A stretch of 64,000 nt of DNA. Origin: DATAES01 sp963721305 (GTDB taxonomy: Bacteria; Actinomycetota; Acidimicrobiia; Acidimicrobiales; JACDCH01). The notes beneath the pieces were generated by a model. That model searched no databases. It saw only the letters and a program-made list of their open reading frames with translations, and was not told the DNA's origin. The translations under genes were made by a program, and so were the position numbers. Shown one piece after another: positions 1 to 7,859 of this stretch; the first letter of the stretch is position 1; every line of letters begins with the position of its first letter. The stretch spans positions 248,001 through 312,000 of the forward strand of contig CAVRIR010000006.1 of assembly GCA_963721305.1 (NCBI GenBank). Direction: 5' to 3'.

Positions 1-638
1 CCGGGAAGACGACGATGGTCAACCTCATCCCCCGCCTCTTCGACAGCACCTCGGGCAAGGTCCTGGTAGGTGGTGTCGACGTGCGCGAGCTCGATCCCGA
101 CATCCTCTGGAACACGATCGGGCTCGTCCCGCAGCGGCCGTATCTGTTCTCGGGCACGGTCGCGAGCAACATGCTCTACGGCAAGCCCGACGCGACGGAT
201 GAAGAGATGTGGGAGGCGCTCGAGGTCGCGCAGGCGCGTGACTTCGTTTCAGCCATGCGGGGCGGACTCGATGCCCGCATCGAGCAGGGCGGCACGAACG
301 TGTCGGGCGGGCAGCGTCAGCGTCTGTCGATCGCGCGTGCCCTCGTGCGCAAGCCCGACATCTACGTGTTCGACGACTCGTTCTCAGCGTTGGACCTCGC
401 GACGGACGCACGGCTGCGAGCCGCGCTCGTCCCGTACACCCGTGAAGCTGCGGTCGTGATCGTGGCGCAGCGGGTGTCGACGATCTCGACCGCCGACGAG
501 ATCCTCGTCCTCGAGGACGGTGCGCTCGTTGGGCGAGGCAAGCACGCCGACTTGCTCGTCGAGTCGCCGACCTACGCCGAGATCGTGCAGTCGCAGATCG
601 GTGAGAAGGAGGAGCGGGCGGAGGTGGCAGCACGATGA
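1..638 (+). CDS. ABC exporter half-transporter, ATPase part (5' truncated by window edge)
   Basis: Only the nucleotide-binding domain lies inside the window. Reading starts in the Walker A loop (GKTT in the frame of base 3), so the membrane domain is upstream. The signature motif VSGGQ is canonical. The Walker B segment reads VFDDS, with Asp where the catalytic Glu normally sits, and the switch His is replaced by Gln (VAQR). These are marks of the degenerate partner in heterodimeric type IV exporters such as TM287/288. It overlaps the next gene by ATGA, so the two subunits are probably translationally coupled. The substrate cannot be read from the sequence. Confidence 0.93.
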   Translation, partial: GKTTMVNLIPRLFDSTSGKVLVGGVDVRELDPDILWNTIGLVPQRPYLFSGTVASNMLYGKPDATDEEMWEALEVAQARDFVSAMRGGLDARIEQGGTNVSGGQRQRLSIARALVRKPDIYVFDDSFSALDLATDARLRAALVPYTREAAVVIVAQRVSTISTADEILVLEDGALVGRGKHADLLVESPTYAEIVQSQIGEKEERAEVAAR

Positions 639-2554
639 CGACCGTCGACGATCGCAGCGAACTCGTTCCCGAAGAAGAGTCGGACGACATCGATCTCGCC
701 GCCCCCGAGACGCGCGCCGCCGGGCGATGGGGTCCGTCCGCCGGCGTGCCGACGGAGAAGACGAAGGACTTCGGCATCGCGGTCCGCCGGCTGAGCGGGC
801 TGCTCAAGCCCGAGTGGCCGCGGCTCGTCGTCGTCGCCGTGCTCGCGATCACGAGCGCGACCTGCAACGTGCTCGGGCCAAGGGTGCTCGGACACGGCAC
901 CGACATCATCGTGAACGGCGTCCTGCGCCACCAGGGCATCGACTTCGCAGCTCTCCACCACGTGCTCTTCCAGGCGGTTGCCCTGTACGGCACGTCGGCC
1001 GCGCTCGCCGTCATCGTCGCATACATGATCGCCGGCATCGTCCAGCGCCTCATGTACCGCCTGCGCGGGCAGGTGGAGGACAAGGTCAACGCCCTGCCGC
1101 TCAGCTACATCGACCAGCATGCACGCGGCGACCTGTTGAGCCGGGTGACGAACGACATCGACAACGTCGCCCAGAGCCTCCAGCAGACGATGAGCCAGAT
1201 GCTCAACTCGGTGCTGCTGCTCATCGGCGTGGCGATCATGATGTTCACGATCTCGCCGCTGTTGGCGGTCGTCGCGCTGACCACCGTCCCCGTGTCCGTC
1301 TGGTCGATGCGGGTGATCGCGGCGCGAGCACGGCCCAAGTTCATCTCGCAGTGGAAGAACACCGGACTGCTCAACGCGCAGATCGAAGAGACGTTCACGG
1401 GTCACTCGGTGGTGAAGGCGTTCGGACGTCAGCGCGAGGTCGAGCAACGCTTCCGTGAGACCAACGACGAGCTCTACGAAGCGTCGTTCCACGCGCAGTT
1501 CATGTCGAGCCTGATGCAGCCCGCGACGATGTTCATGGGCAACATCCAGTACGTGATCGTCGCGGTCGTCGGCGGTCTTCGAGTGGCGTCGGGCGCGATC
1601 ACCGTTGGTGACATCCAGGCGTTCGTGCAGTACTCGCGTACGTTCTCGATGCCGCTGACGCAGCTCGCGTCGATGATGAACATCTTCCAGTCGGGCATCG
1701 CGTCGCTCGAGCGGGTGCTCGAGTTCCTCGACGCCGACGAGCAGAGCTCGGATCCCGAGCCGACCGTCGATGCGCCGCCGACGCGTGGACGGGTCGAGTT
1801 CCAACACGTCGCGTTCTCGTACAGCCCCGACAAGCCGCTGATCGAGGATCTGTCGCTCGTCGCCGAGCCAGGTCAGACCATCGCCATCGTCGGTCCGACC
1901 GGCGCGGGCAAGACAACGCTCGTCAACCTCATCATGCGGTTCTACGAGCTGAACGGCGGCCGCATCACGCTCGACGGTCGCGACATCGCGTCGACGCCGC
2001 GTGACGAGCTGCGTTCGAACATCGGCATGGTGCTCCAGGACACGTGGCTGTTCGGCGGTTCGATCCACGACAACATCGCGTACGGCAACCCTGACGCGTC
2101 CGACGAGCAGATCCTCGAAGCCGCACGCGCCACGTACGTGGATCGCTTCGTGCACTCGCTGCCGGACGGATACCACACCGAGATCAACGAGGAAGGCGAC
2201 AACATCAGCGCCGGCGAGAAGCAGTTGCTCACCATCGCCCGCGCCTTCCTCGCCGACCCCGCCATCCTCATCCTCGACGAGGCCACCAGCTCGGTCGACA
2301 CCCGCACCGAGGTGCTGATCCAAGAGGCGATGAACCGGCTGCGCAGCAACCGCACGAGCTTCGTCATCGCCCACCGGCTGTCGACGATCCGCGGCGCCGA
2401 CGTGATCCTCGTGATGGAGCACGGCCGCATCGTCGAGCAGGGATCACACAGCGAGCTACTCGATCGCGAGGGCGCGTACTACCGGCTCTACACCTCCCAG
2501 TTCGTCGCACCGGTCGCCGACGTCGACGAAGAGGAATCCGTCGGTCGCACCTGA
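635..2554 (+). CDS. ABC exporter half-transporter with fused membrane and ATPase domains
   Basis: This 639-residue protein has a six-helix exporter membrane domain (about residues 50-340) and an ATPase domain. Walker A is GPTGAGKTT near residue 418, Walker B is LILDEATSS near 545, and the switch His lies in IAHRLST near 578. Its signature motif is degenerate (SAGEK instead of LSGGQ). In a heterodimer that motif pairs with the Asp-type Walker B of the upstream gene, so both defects fall in one non-catalytic site and the other site is fully canonical. The protein sits in the cytoplasmic membrane and probably exports lipid, peptide or drug. A hairpin follows the stop codon. Confidence 0.95.
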   Translation: MTTVDDRSELVPEEESDDIDLAAPETRAAGRWGPSAGVPTEKTKDFGIAVRRLSGLLKPEWPRLVVVAVLAITSATCNVLGPRVLGHGTDIIVNGVLRHQGIDFAALHHVLFQAVALYGTSAALAVIVAYMIAGIVQRLMYRLRGQVEDKVNALPLSYIDQHARGDLLSRVTNDIDNVAQSLQQTMSQMLNSVLLLIGVAIMMFTISPLLAVVALTTVPVSVWSMRVIAARARPKFISQWKNTGLLNAQIEETFTGHSVVKAFGRQREVEQRFRETNDELYEASFHAQFMSSLMQPATMFMGNIQYVIVAVVGGLRVASGAITVGDIQAFVQYSRTFSMPLTQLASMMNIFQSGIASLERVLEFLDADEQSSDPEPTVDAPPTRGRVEFQHVAFSYSPDKPLIEDLSLVAEPGQTIAIVGPTGAGKTTLVNLIMRFYELNGGRITLDGRDIASTPRDELRSNIGMVLQDTWLFGGSIHDNIAYGNPDASDEQILEAARATYVDRFVHSLPDGYHTEINEEGDNISAGEKQLLTIARAFLADPAILILDEATSSVDTRTEVLIQEAMNRLRSNRTSFVIAHRLSTIRGADVILVMEHGRIVEQGSHSELLDREGAYYRLYTSQFVAPVADVDEEESVGRT

Positions 2555-2562
2555 GTTCCTCT

Positions 2563-2612
2563 CGTTCTGGCGTCACAACCGGCGGATATCCGCCGTATCC
2601 GACGCCAGAACG
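2563..2612. terminator. Nested palindrome between convergent genes
   Basis: A perfect 12-bp inverted repeat (CGTTCTGGCGTC at 2563-2574, complement at 2601-2612) encloses a second perfect 16-bp palindrome, CGGCGGATATCCGCCG (2580-2595). It lies between the convergent ends of the ABC exporter and the oxidoreductase gene and includes the last codons of the latter. It is plausibly a bidirectional terminator, although no T-run is present. Confidence 0.55.
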
Positions 2613-3577
2613 TCGAGGACGACCTTGCCGATGGCGCGGCCGTCGGCGACGTAGCGCAGCGCGGCGGCCGCGTCGGACAATGCGAACGACGCGCCGATGT
2701 GCGGAAAGGCGCGGCCGGACGCGAGCAGCACGAGCAGTTCGCGCTCGTCGCGCTCGAGCTCGTCCGGCAGGTGCGTGGCGAAGTCGAGGAACTGGAACCC
2801 GAGGATCTTCACGCCCTTCAGCAGCACGAGGTTCAGCGGGATGCGCGGGATGACGCCCGACGCGTAGCCGACGGTCACGAACCGTCCGCCCCAACGGAGC
2901 GAACGCAACGCGGGCTCGGCGAGCTCGCCACCCACAGGATCGACGACGACATCGGCACCGTCGGGAAGAGCATCACGCAGGGATTGGCGGAGGTCGCCGC
3001 GGCCATGGTCGACGACATGCGTCGCGCCGAACGACCTCGCAACATCGAGCTTCGCATCGCTCGACGCGACAGCCGTGACGGACGCGCCGAGCGCCGCCCC
3101 GAGTTGCACGGTGGCCAGCCCGACACCGCCACCCGCCCCGAGCACGACGACCTCGTCGCCCGCCTGGACCTGCGCGACCGAGCGCAGCACGTGGTACGCG
3201 GTTCGGTGCGCGACGCCGAACGCGGCGGCCGACCGATCGTCCACGCCGTCCGGCACCGACGTGAGCGACGTCGCGGCGACGACGACCTCCTCCGCGAAGG
3301 CGCCGACGAGCGTGCTACCGAACACACGGTCCCCCGTCGACACGCCCACGACATCGCCGGCCACCTCGGCGACGACACCGGCGAACTCGCTACCGGGCAC
3401 GAACGGCGGCGGCACGGGGATCTGGTACTCGCCGGCAACGAGCAACACGTCGGGGAAGTTCACCGAGGCGGCGTGGACGCGCACCCGCACTTGACCCGGT
3501 GCGAGTGACCGCGCCTCGACGTCGTCGATCTCCACCACCTCCGGCGGTCCGTTCTGCCGACACACCGCCGCCTTCAC
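2573..3577 (-). CDS. NADPH:quinone oxidoreductase-like zinc-less alcohol dehydrogenase
   Basis: This medium-chain dehydrogenase/reductase of about 334 residues has a GroES-like N-terminus and a Rossmann domain with the glycine motif GAGGGVGLATVQ. I see no structural-zinc cysteine cluster, which places it in the quinone reductase or enoyl reductase branch. I chose the GTG start at 3577 (VKAAVCRQ) because the family begins with MKA and because it lies 7 bases after the upstream stop; the longer frame is low-complexity. It is the last gene of the minus-strand operon with the hydratase, kinase and oxygenase, so it probably reduces an intermediate of that pathway. Confidence 0.9.
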   Translation of the reverse strand: MKAAVCRQNGPPEVVEIDDVEARSLAPGQVRVRVHAASVNFPDVLLVAGEYQIPVPPPFVPGSEFAGVVAEVAGDVVGVSTGDRVFGSTLVGAFAEEVVVAATSLTSVPDGVDDRSAAAFGVAHRTAYHVLRSVAQVQAGDEVVVLGAGGGVGLATVQLGAALGASVTAVASSDAKLDVARSFGATHVVDHGRGDLRQSLRDALPDGADVVVDPVGGELAEPALRSLRWGGRFVTVGYASGVIPRIPLNLVLLKGVKILGFQFLDFATHLPDELERDERELLVLLASGRAFPHIGASFALSDAAAALRYVADGRAIGKVVLDVLASDTADIRRL

Positions 3578-3584
3578 GCGACCG

Positions 3585-4361
3585 TCAACGCCCCTTCCAC
3601 ACCGGCGTGCGCTTCTCGACGAACGCGAGTGCGCCTTCGCGCGCGTCTTCGCTGCCGAACACGACGGGCTGCCATTCCTCCAGCCGCGCTCGTGCACGCG
3701 CAGTGTCGGCGATGGCGAGCCGTACCAGCTCCTTGATCACCCGGACGGCAAGCGGACCGTTCGCGGCGATGCGCTCCGCGTACCCGAGCGCAACTGGCAT
3801 CACCTCGTCGCGAGGCACGACCGCGTTGACGAGCCCGAGCTGCAACGCGCGGCCCGCGTCGATCGGGTCTCCGGTCAGGTTCAACTCGAGCGCGACGGCG
3901 AGTGGGACGCGAGTGGCGAGGAACGTTCCACCACCAGCGGGGAACAGCGCCCGCTTCACCTCTGGCAGCCCGACGCGTGCGTCGTCGGCAAGGACGATGA
4001 GATCGCAACCGAGCAGCAGCTCGAGCCCGCCGGCGAAGGCTGTCGCATTGGCGGCGCCGATGACCGGCAGTTCGATCTCGCCTCGCATCAGGCGAAGGAA
4101 CCCACGCCCGTCCTCGTCGTCACCGAGGGGCATCGCCTCGCCGTCGGCGAAGGACCGCAGGTCCATCCCCGCGCAGAACGCCCGGTCGCCGGTGCCGGTG
4201 AGGACGACGACGCGCACCTCCGGATTCGACTCGGCCGCGACCATCGCCGCGCCCAGCGACCGCATCAGCGCGGGCGTGAGCGCGTTGCGCGCATCAGGCC
4301 GGTTGAGGCGAGCGACGAGCACGGCGCCGTGCCGCTCGCACACCAAGTCGTCGGTGCTCAC
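3585..4361 (-). CDS. Enoyl-CoA hydratase/isomerase (crotonase family)
   Basis: The 258-residue product has the crotonase oxyanion segments (GDRAFCAGMDL, then AFAGGLELLLGCD). Both acidic positions used by hydratases are present: Glu in GGLEL and Glu in GLPEVKR. It should hydrate or isomerise an acyl-CoA in the cytoplasm. The GTG start overlaps the stop codon of the upstream kinase gene (GTGA), which supports this start over the longer open frame. The substrate is unknown; the neighbouring Rieske oxygenase suggests a ring- or terpene-derived acid. Confidence 0.93.
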   Translation of the reverse strand: MSTDDLVCERHGAVLVARLNRPDARNALTPALMRSLGAAMVAAESNPEVRVVVLTGTGDRAFCAGMDLRSFADGEAMPLGDDEDGRGFLRLMRGEIELPVIGAANATAFAGGLELLLGCDLIVLADDARVGLPEVKRALFPAGGGTFLATRVPLAVALELNLTGDPIDAGRALQLGLVNAVVPRDEVMPVALGYAERIAANGPLAVRVIKELVRLAIADTARARARLEEWQPVVFGSEDAREGALAFVEKRTPVWKGR

Positions 4362-5380
4362 GAGCGGTAGTCCGTCGTCTCGGCGAGGTCGGCCGCGCCC
4401 TTCATCAACTCGAGCACGACCGGCCCGAACGCGAGGAGCTTCTCGTCGTCGCCCGCGCGCTGGAAGCCCTGTTCGAGCACGATGGCGAGCTTCCACTTCG
4501 CGAGGATGATGTAGAAGTCGATGTCGTCGACTTGGCGGCCCGACACCTCGGCGTAGTGCGCGAGCACCTCGTCGCACGATGGCATGGCGTACATGTCGAC
4601 GTAGCTCGACTCGGTTGCCTTGACCGCCATCGTGTCGGCTGGCCAGCTCTGCACGACCCAGCCGAGATCGAGCTTGGGATCGCCGACCGTCCCCATCTCC
4701 CAGTCGACGATCGCGGCGAGCTGCGCGGGCGCACCATCGCGGTACATCACGTTGGCGAACTGGTAGTCGCCGTGCATCAAGCCCGGGATGTAGTCGAGCG
4801 GACGATGGCTGCGCAGCCACGCCGATGCCTCGTCGAGTCCCGGTAGCTCACGACCCTGGATGCGTTCGAGGAACGACGTCCATCGATCGACCTGCCGTTC
4901 GTGGAACCCGTCGGGACGACCGAGGTCCTGCAAGCCCTTGGCCTGCCAGTCGACCTTCGACAGCAGGGCGATGCCCTCGACCAACTGGTACGCGAGCCCC
5001 TTGCGGGCGCCGAGATCCGTGTCGAACGGCGCCGGCCACCTCCCCCGCTGGATGCCCATCGGCGACCATCCGTCGACGAACCCCATGAGATAGAAGGTGC
5101 GCCCGAGCACGGCCTTGTCGGTGCTCGCCGCGATCGCGGGGGTGTGGGGTACGTCCGTGCCTTCGAGCGCCTCGATGATGCGCCACTCGCGCAGGATCCC
5201 GTCGTCGCGGCTCTCCGGCGCGCTCGGTGGCGGGATGCGCAACGCACCATGCACGTCGCCGCGGCGGATCTCGTAGATCTCGTTCTGCGAGCCGCCCGCG
5301 ATGAAGCGGTGCTCGATCGTCTCGCCCTTGCCAAGTCCCTCGCCGTCCATCCAGGTGGCAAGTCGATCGATGTCGATCAC
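4358..5380 (-). CDS. Aminoglycoside-phosphotransferase-like kinase of the acyl-CoA dehydrogenase-associated type
   Basis: The 340-residue product is an APH-fold protein. The catalytic loop is HGDYQFANVMY and the metal-binding segment is DWEMGTVGDPKLDLGWV. Proteins of this type are common in actinobacterial fatty-acid and steroid gene clusters and resemble the N-terminal domain of animal ACAD10/11, so a metabolic substrate is likelier than an antibiotic. The GTG start (VIDIDRLATW) follows a poorly conserved open stretch. The stop overlaps the start of the hydratase gene. Whether it acts on a hydroxyacyl-CoA is inference. Confidence 0.9.
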   Translation of the reverse strand: MIDIDRLATWMDGEGLGKGETIEHRFIAGGSQNEIYEIRRGDVHGALRIPPPSAPESRDDGILREWRIIEALEGTDVPHTPAIAASTDKAVLGRTFYLMGFVDGWSPMGIQRGRWPAPFDTDLGARKGLAYQLVEGIALLSKVDWQAKGLQDLGRPDGFHERQVDRWTSFLERIQGRELPGLDEASAWLRSHRPLDYIPGLMHGDYQFANVMYRDGAPAQLAAIVDWEMGTVGDPKLDLGWVVQSWPADTMAVKATESSYVDMYAMPSCDEVLAHYAEVSGRQVDDIDFYIILAKWKLAIVLEQGFQRAGDDEKLLAFGPVVLELMKGAADLAETTDYRS

Positions 5381-5447
5381 CGATGGTCCCCCGTTCGCTC
5401 CCGCGCGACTGCGTGCGCCGGGAGCGACCCTAGGCCGGTCAGACGGC

Positions 5448-5774
5448 CTAGACGGCCGGCTCGACCACCGCGTCGAGACTCGACGCGCCGCTGTCGGGCA
5501 CCTTCGGCTGCCGCCAGACCTCGACGGGAAACGAGACGGTGACGAGTGAGCAGAACAGCCACAGCAGCCGCTTGTCCTGCTCGTCGATGCCATCGAGCGA
5601 GACGCTCTTCAGATACTCGGTGCCGTCGGCGAGCAGTGGGAACGCGACGTCGTAGAACGCCTGGAGCTCTTGCATCGAGCAGCCGACCCGCTTCTGGTAG
5701 CGCGCCGTCTCGGACTGGATCGACCAATCGGCAAACGGCTCGAGATCAGCGAACGCCGCTGGGAACGTCGACAT
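5448..5774 (-). CDS. Small protein downstream of the Rieske oxygenase, function unknown
   Basis: This 108-residue soluble protein begins MSTFPAAFADLEPFADW and contains a conserved-looking run RYQKRVGCSMQELQAFYD. It starts 17 bases after the oxygenase stop, so it is very probably co-transcribed and may be a partner or dedicated accessory of that enzyme. It has no signal peptide, no membrane segment and no cysteine pattern for a ferredoxin. I do not recognise the family by name. Confidence 0.8.
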   Translation of the reverse strand: MSTFPAAFADLEPFADWSIQSETARYQKRVGCSMQELQAFYDVAFPLLADGTEYLKSVSLDGIDEQDKRLLWLFCSLVTVSFPVEVWRQPKVPDSGASSLDAVVEPAV

Positions 5775-5791
5775 GCTGGTGTCTCCTTCCG

Positions 5792-7090
5792 TCACGATGC
5801 GGCCGAGATGCGCACGGGCGTGCCGGGCTTCGAGGACTGGTAATCGTCGACGTACTTGCGCGCGGTGACGTGGAGGTGCCGCAACATCACCTCTTGGTCG
5901 TTCAACGGGAACGCGGGCACAGCACGAGATTCGAGCATGGTCTGCGTTGCCTCGAGGGTGTTGCCGTCCTGCAGCCCGTACTCCTTGAACGTCACCGCGG
6001 CGAGCTCTTGTTGAAGTCGCTCGTACGCATTGGCAGGCGGAACGAAGTACAGCGTGCCTTCGAAGACGTGCGTGTTGTACGACGTCGGCCAGTAGTGGTA
6101 CGTGAGGTACCAGTTCGGCTTCCACACCAGCAGCATGAAGTTGGGGAAGAACAGGAACGAGTCCACGCCCCACGACGGATGGCGGGCCGGGTTGAGCCCC
6201 GGCGGCAGCTCGTCGATGCCGATGTCGGGCGAGTCCCAGACGCCGAACAAGCCGCTGCGCAGCACCCGCTCGATGGGCTTCACCATGCCGACGTCCTTCG
6301 GCGGCGACATGCCACCCCACGACGACACCATGCCGTGCGGACCGTCGACGTCGTATGCGAGCGCTTCGTAACCGAACGCCTGCAACTTGCGCGACTCGTC
6401 GTCGACCGACTGCTTCGCGTGCAGAACAGGTGCGTGGTAGAACTCCATGAACGCGTCGATGAACAACTTCCAGTTGCTTCCGACTTCGGCACGGAACTTG
6501 TGCACCTGCGTCATCAGATGGAACGGGTAGCCCTCGATGCCCGCACCCATCTCGCCGAGGTACTCGCGCAACGGCGTCGCGTTGTCGGGATCGAGGTTCA
6601 CGAAGATGAACCCCTGCCACACCTCGGCCTGCACCGGGACGAGGCCGAAGTCGGACTTGTCGACGTGGAAGAACTCGTCTTCCTGCTGCACGAACGTGAG
6701 CTGTCCCTCGAGGTCGTAGCGCCAGCCGTGGTACTTGCACGTGAACTGGCGACACGTGCCGCTCGTCTCTTCGCGCGGATAGTCCGTCCACACGAGCTTG
6801 TTGCCCCGGTGGCGGCACATGTTGTGGAACGCTCGCACCCCTTCGTCACCCTCGGCCGCGCGCACGACGACGACCGACGTGCGCGCGGCGTCGAGCTCCT
6901 TCGTGAAGTAGGCGCCGCGGCGAGGAAGCTGCTCGACCCGACCGACGTTGAGCCATGTCCGCCGGAAGATCGCGTCGCGCTCGAGCTCGTAGTGATCAGG
7001 ACTGATCGAGTCGTCGTAGGACACCGGTTGGGTGTCGATGCCGAAGTGTTCGGTCCAGCTGCCCTCAGCCGGTTTCAGGAAGTGCGGCAT
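5792..7090 (-). CDS. Rieske non-haem iron aromatic-ring hydroxylase, alpha subunit
   Basis: The 432-residue product has a Rieske 2Fe-2S centre, with CRHRG and CKYHGW supplying the two Cys-x-His pairs about 20 residues apart, in the N-terminal quarter. The catalytic domain carries a mononuclear iron site (Glu/His pattern around EFYHAPVLHAK). Such enzymes insert oxygen into aromatic or steroid substrates using electrons from a separate reductase, which is not in this window. It heads the minus-strand operon. The divergent gap at 7091-7205 must hold its promoter. Confidence 0.95.
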   Translation of the reverse strand: MPHFLKPAEGSWTEHFGIDTQPVSYDDSISPDHYELERDAIFRRTWLNVGRVEQLPRRGAYFTKELDAARTSVVVVRAAEGDEGVRAFHNMCRHRGNKLVWTDYPREETSGTCRQFTCKYHGWRYDLEGQLTFVQQEDEFFHVDKSDFGLVPVQAEVWQGFIFVNLDPDNATPLREYLGEMGAGIEGYPFHLMTQVHKFRAEVGSNWKLFIDAFMEFYHAPVLHAKQSVDDESRKLQAFGYEALAYDVDGPHGMVSSWGGMSPPKDVGMVKPIERVLRSGLFGVWDSPDIGIDELPPGLNPARHPSWGVDSFLFFPNFMLLVWKPNWYLTYHYWPTSYNTHVFEGTLYFVPPANAYERLQQELAAVTFKEYGLQDGNTLEATQTMLESRAVPAFPLNDQEVMLRHLHVTARKYVDDYQSSKPGTPVRISAAS

Positions 7091-7205
7091 CCCGTCTCGT
7101 CCTCCGATCGGCGAATGTCGCCATCACGATAGCAGGAATCTCCTGAGGCGAGAAGGCCGTTTCCGGCGGCGGAGTGCCGCTCGCTCGTCGTGCAGGATGA
7201 AGCCC

Positions 7206-7757
7206 ATGGCGTGGCCGACGGGTCGTTCTCGAGACGGAGGCATCGACGAGATACCGCTGCCCGGCGCGCTCTCGGGGCGGCTGTTCCTGTGCGGCAAGCA
7301 CGCCATCGGACCCGACCCTCTGGCGCTGATGGATCGTGTCGGTGCCACCACCGTCGTCTGCCTCACCGAGACGTACGAGCTCGACGATCGGTATCCCGCC
7401 TACACGAAGTGGCTGCGAGCGAATCTCGGCACGCACGCGGTGCACCACCCCATACCCGATATGCACGCGCCGGGACTCGACGAGCTGCGCGGCTTGGTCG
7501 ACGACATCTGCACGCGGCTCGCCGGCGGAGAATCGATCGTCGTGCACTGCGCAGGCGGCATCGGACGCGCCGGGACGATCGCGGTTGCCGTGCTGGTACG
7601 CGCCGGGATCCCGCTCGACGACGCGCTGACCACCGTGCGCGCGAATCGTCCTATGGCAGGGCCCGAAGTCGGCGCGCAACAAGACGTGCTTCGCGAGTTC
7701 GCGCTCCGTCAGAGCGCCCGCGGAGGCCAAGGAACGAACCCGTCACCGTGCCCTTGA
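7206..7757 (+). CDS. Protein tyrosine/dual-specificity phosphatase-like protein
   Basis: The 183-residue product contains the phosphatase P-loop HCAGGIGRAG (HCX5R type) near residue 120, preceded by a DMHAPG segment that may hold the general-acid Asp. It resembles short cyclin-kinase-inhibitor-3-type phosphatases and is probably cytoplasmic. I chose the ATG at 7206 because AGGA lies 7 bases upstream; an ATG at 7197 is possible. It is transcribed away from the Rieske operon and is followed by the giant surface-protein gene. The substrate is unknown. Confidence 0.88.
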   Translation: MAWPTGRSRDGGIDEIPLPGALSGRLFLCGKHAIGPDPLALMDRVGATTVVCLTETYELDDRYPAYTKWLRANLGTHAVHHPIPDMHAPGLDELRGLVDDICTRLAGGESIVVHCAGGIGRAGTIAVAVLVRAGIPLDDALTTVRANRPMAGPEVGAQQDVLREFALRQSARGGQGTNPSPCP

Positions 7758-7780
7758 AAGCTGCAACTGTCATGAGCTGA

Positions 7781-7803
7781 GCAAATCGGACATACTTTCT
7801 GTG
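7781..7803 (+). promoter_or_regulatory. Possible regulatory element with GACATACT core
   Basis: The 23 bases upstream of the giant surface-protein gene closely resemble bases 40641-40663, upstream of another gene; the shared core is TC-R-GACATACT. The element ends 57 bases before the ATG at 7860. It could be a promoter or activator site. The support is only two similar copies. Confidence 0.3.
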
Positions 7804-7859
7804 GCACGTAAGTGTCGGGCGACCAGTTACACGTCGACGGCGGAAGGTCGTTAGAGACA

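Noticed and set aside
572..2422. A 616-residue minus-strand open frame over the ABC exporter gene
   Set aside because: The plus-strand frame has full ABC transporter motifs. The minus frame is rich in Arg, Asp and His with no recognisable domain.
4358..5380. Antibiotic resistance gene (aminoglycoside phosphotransferase)
   Set aside because: The sequence and operon context match the metabolic APH-like proteins linked to acyl-CoA genes. A resistance role is not supported.
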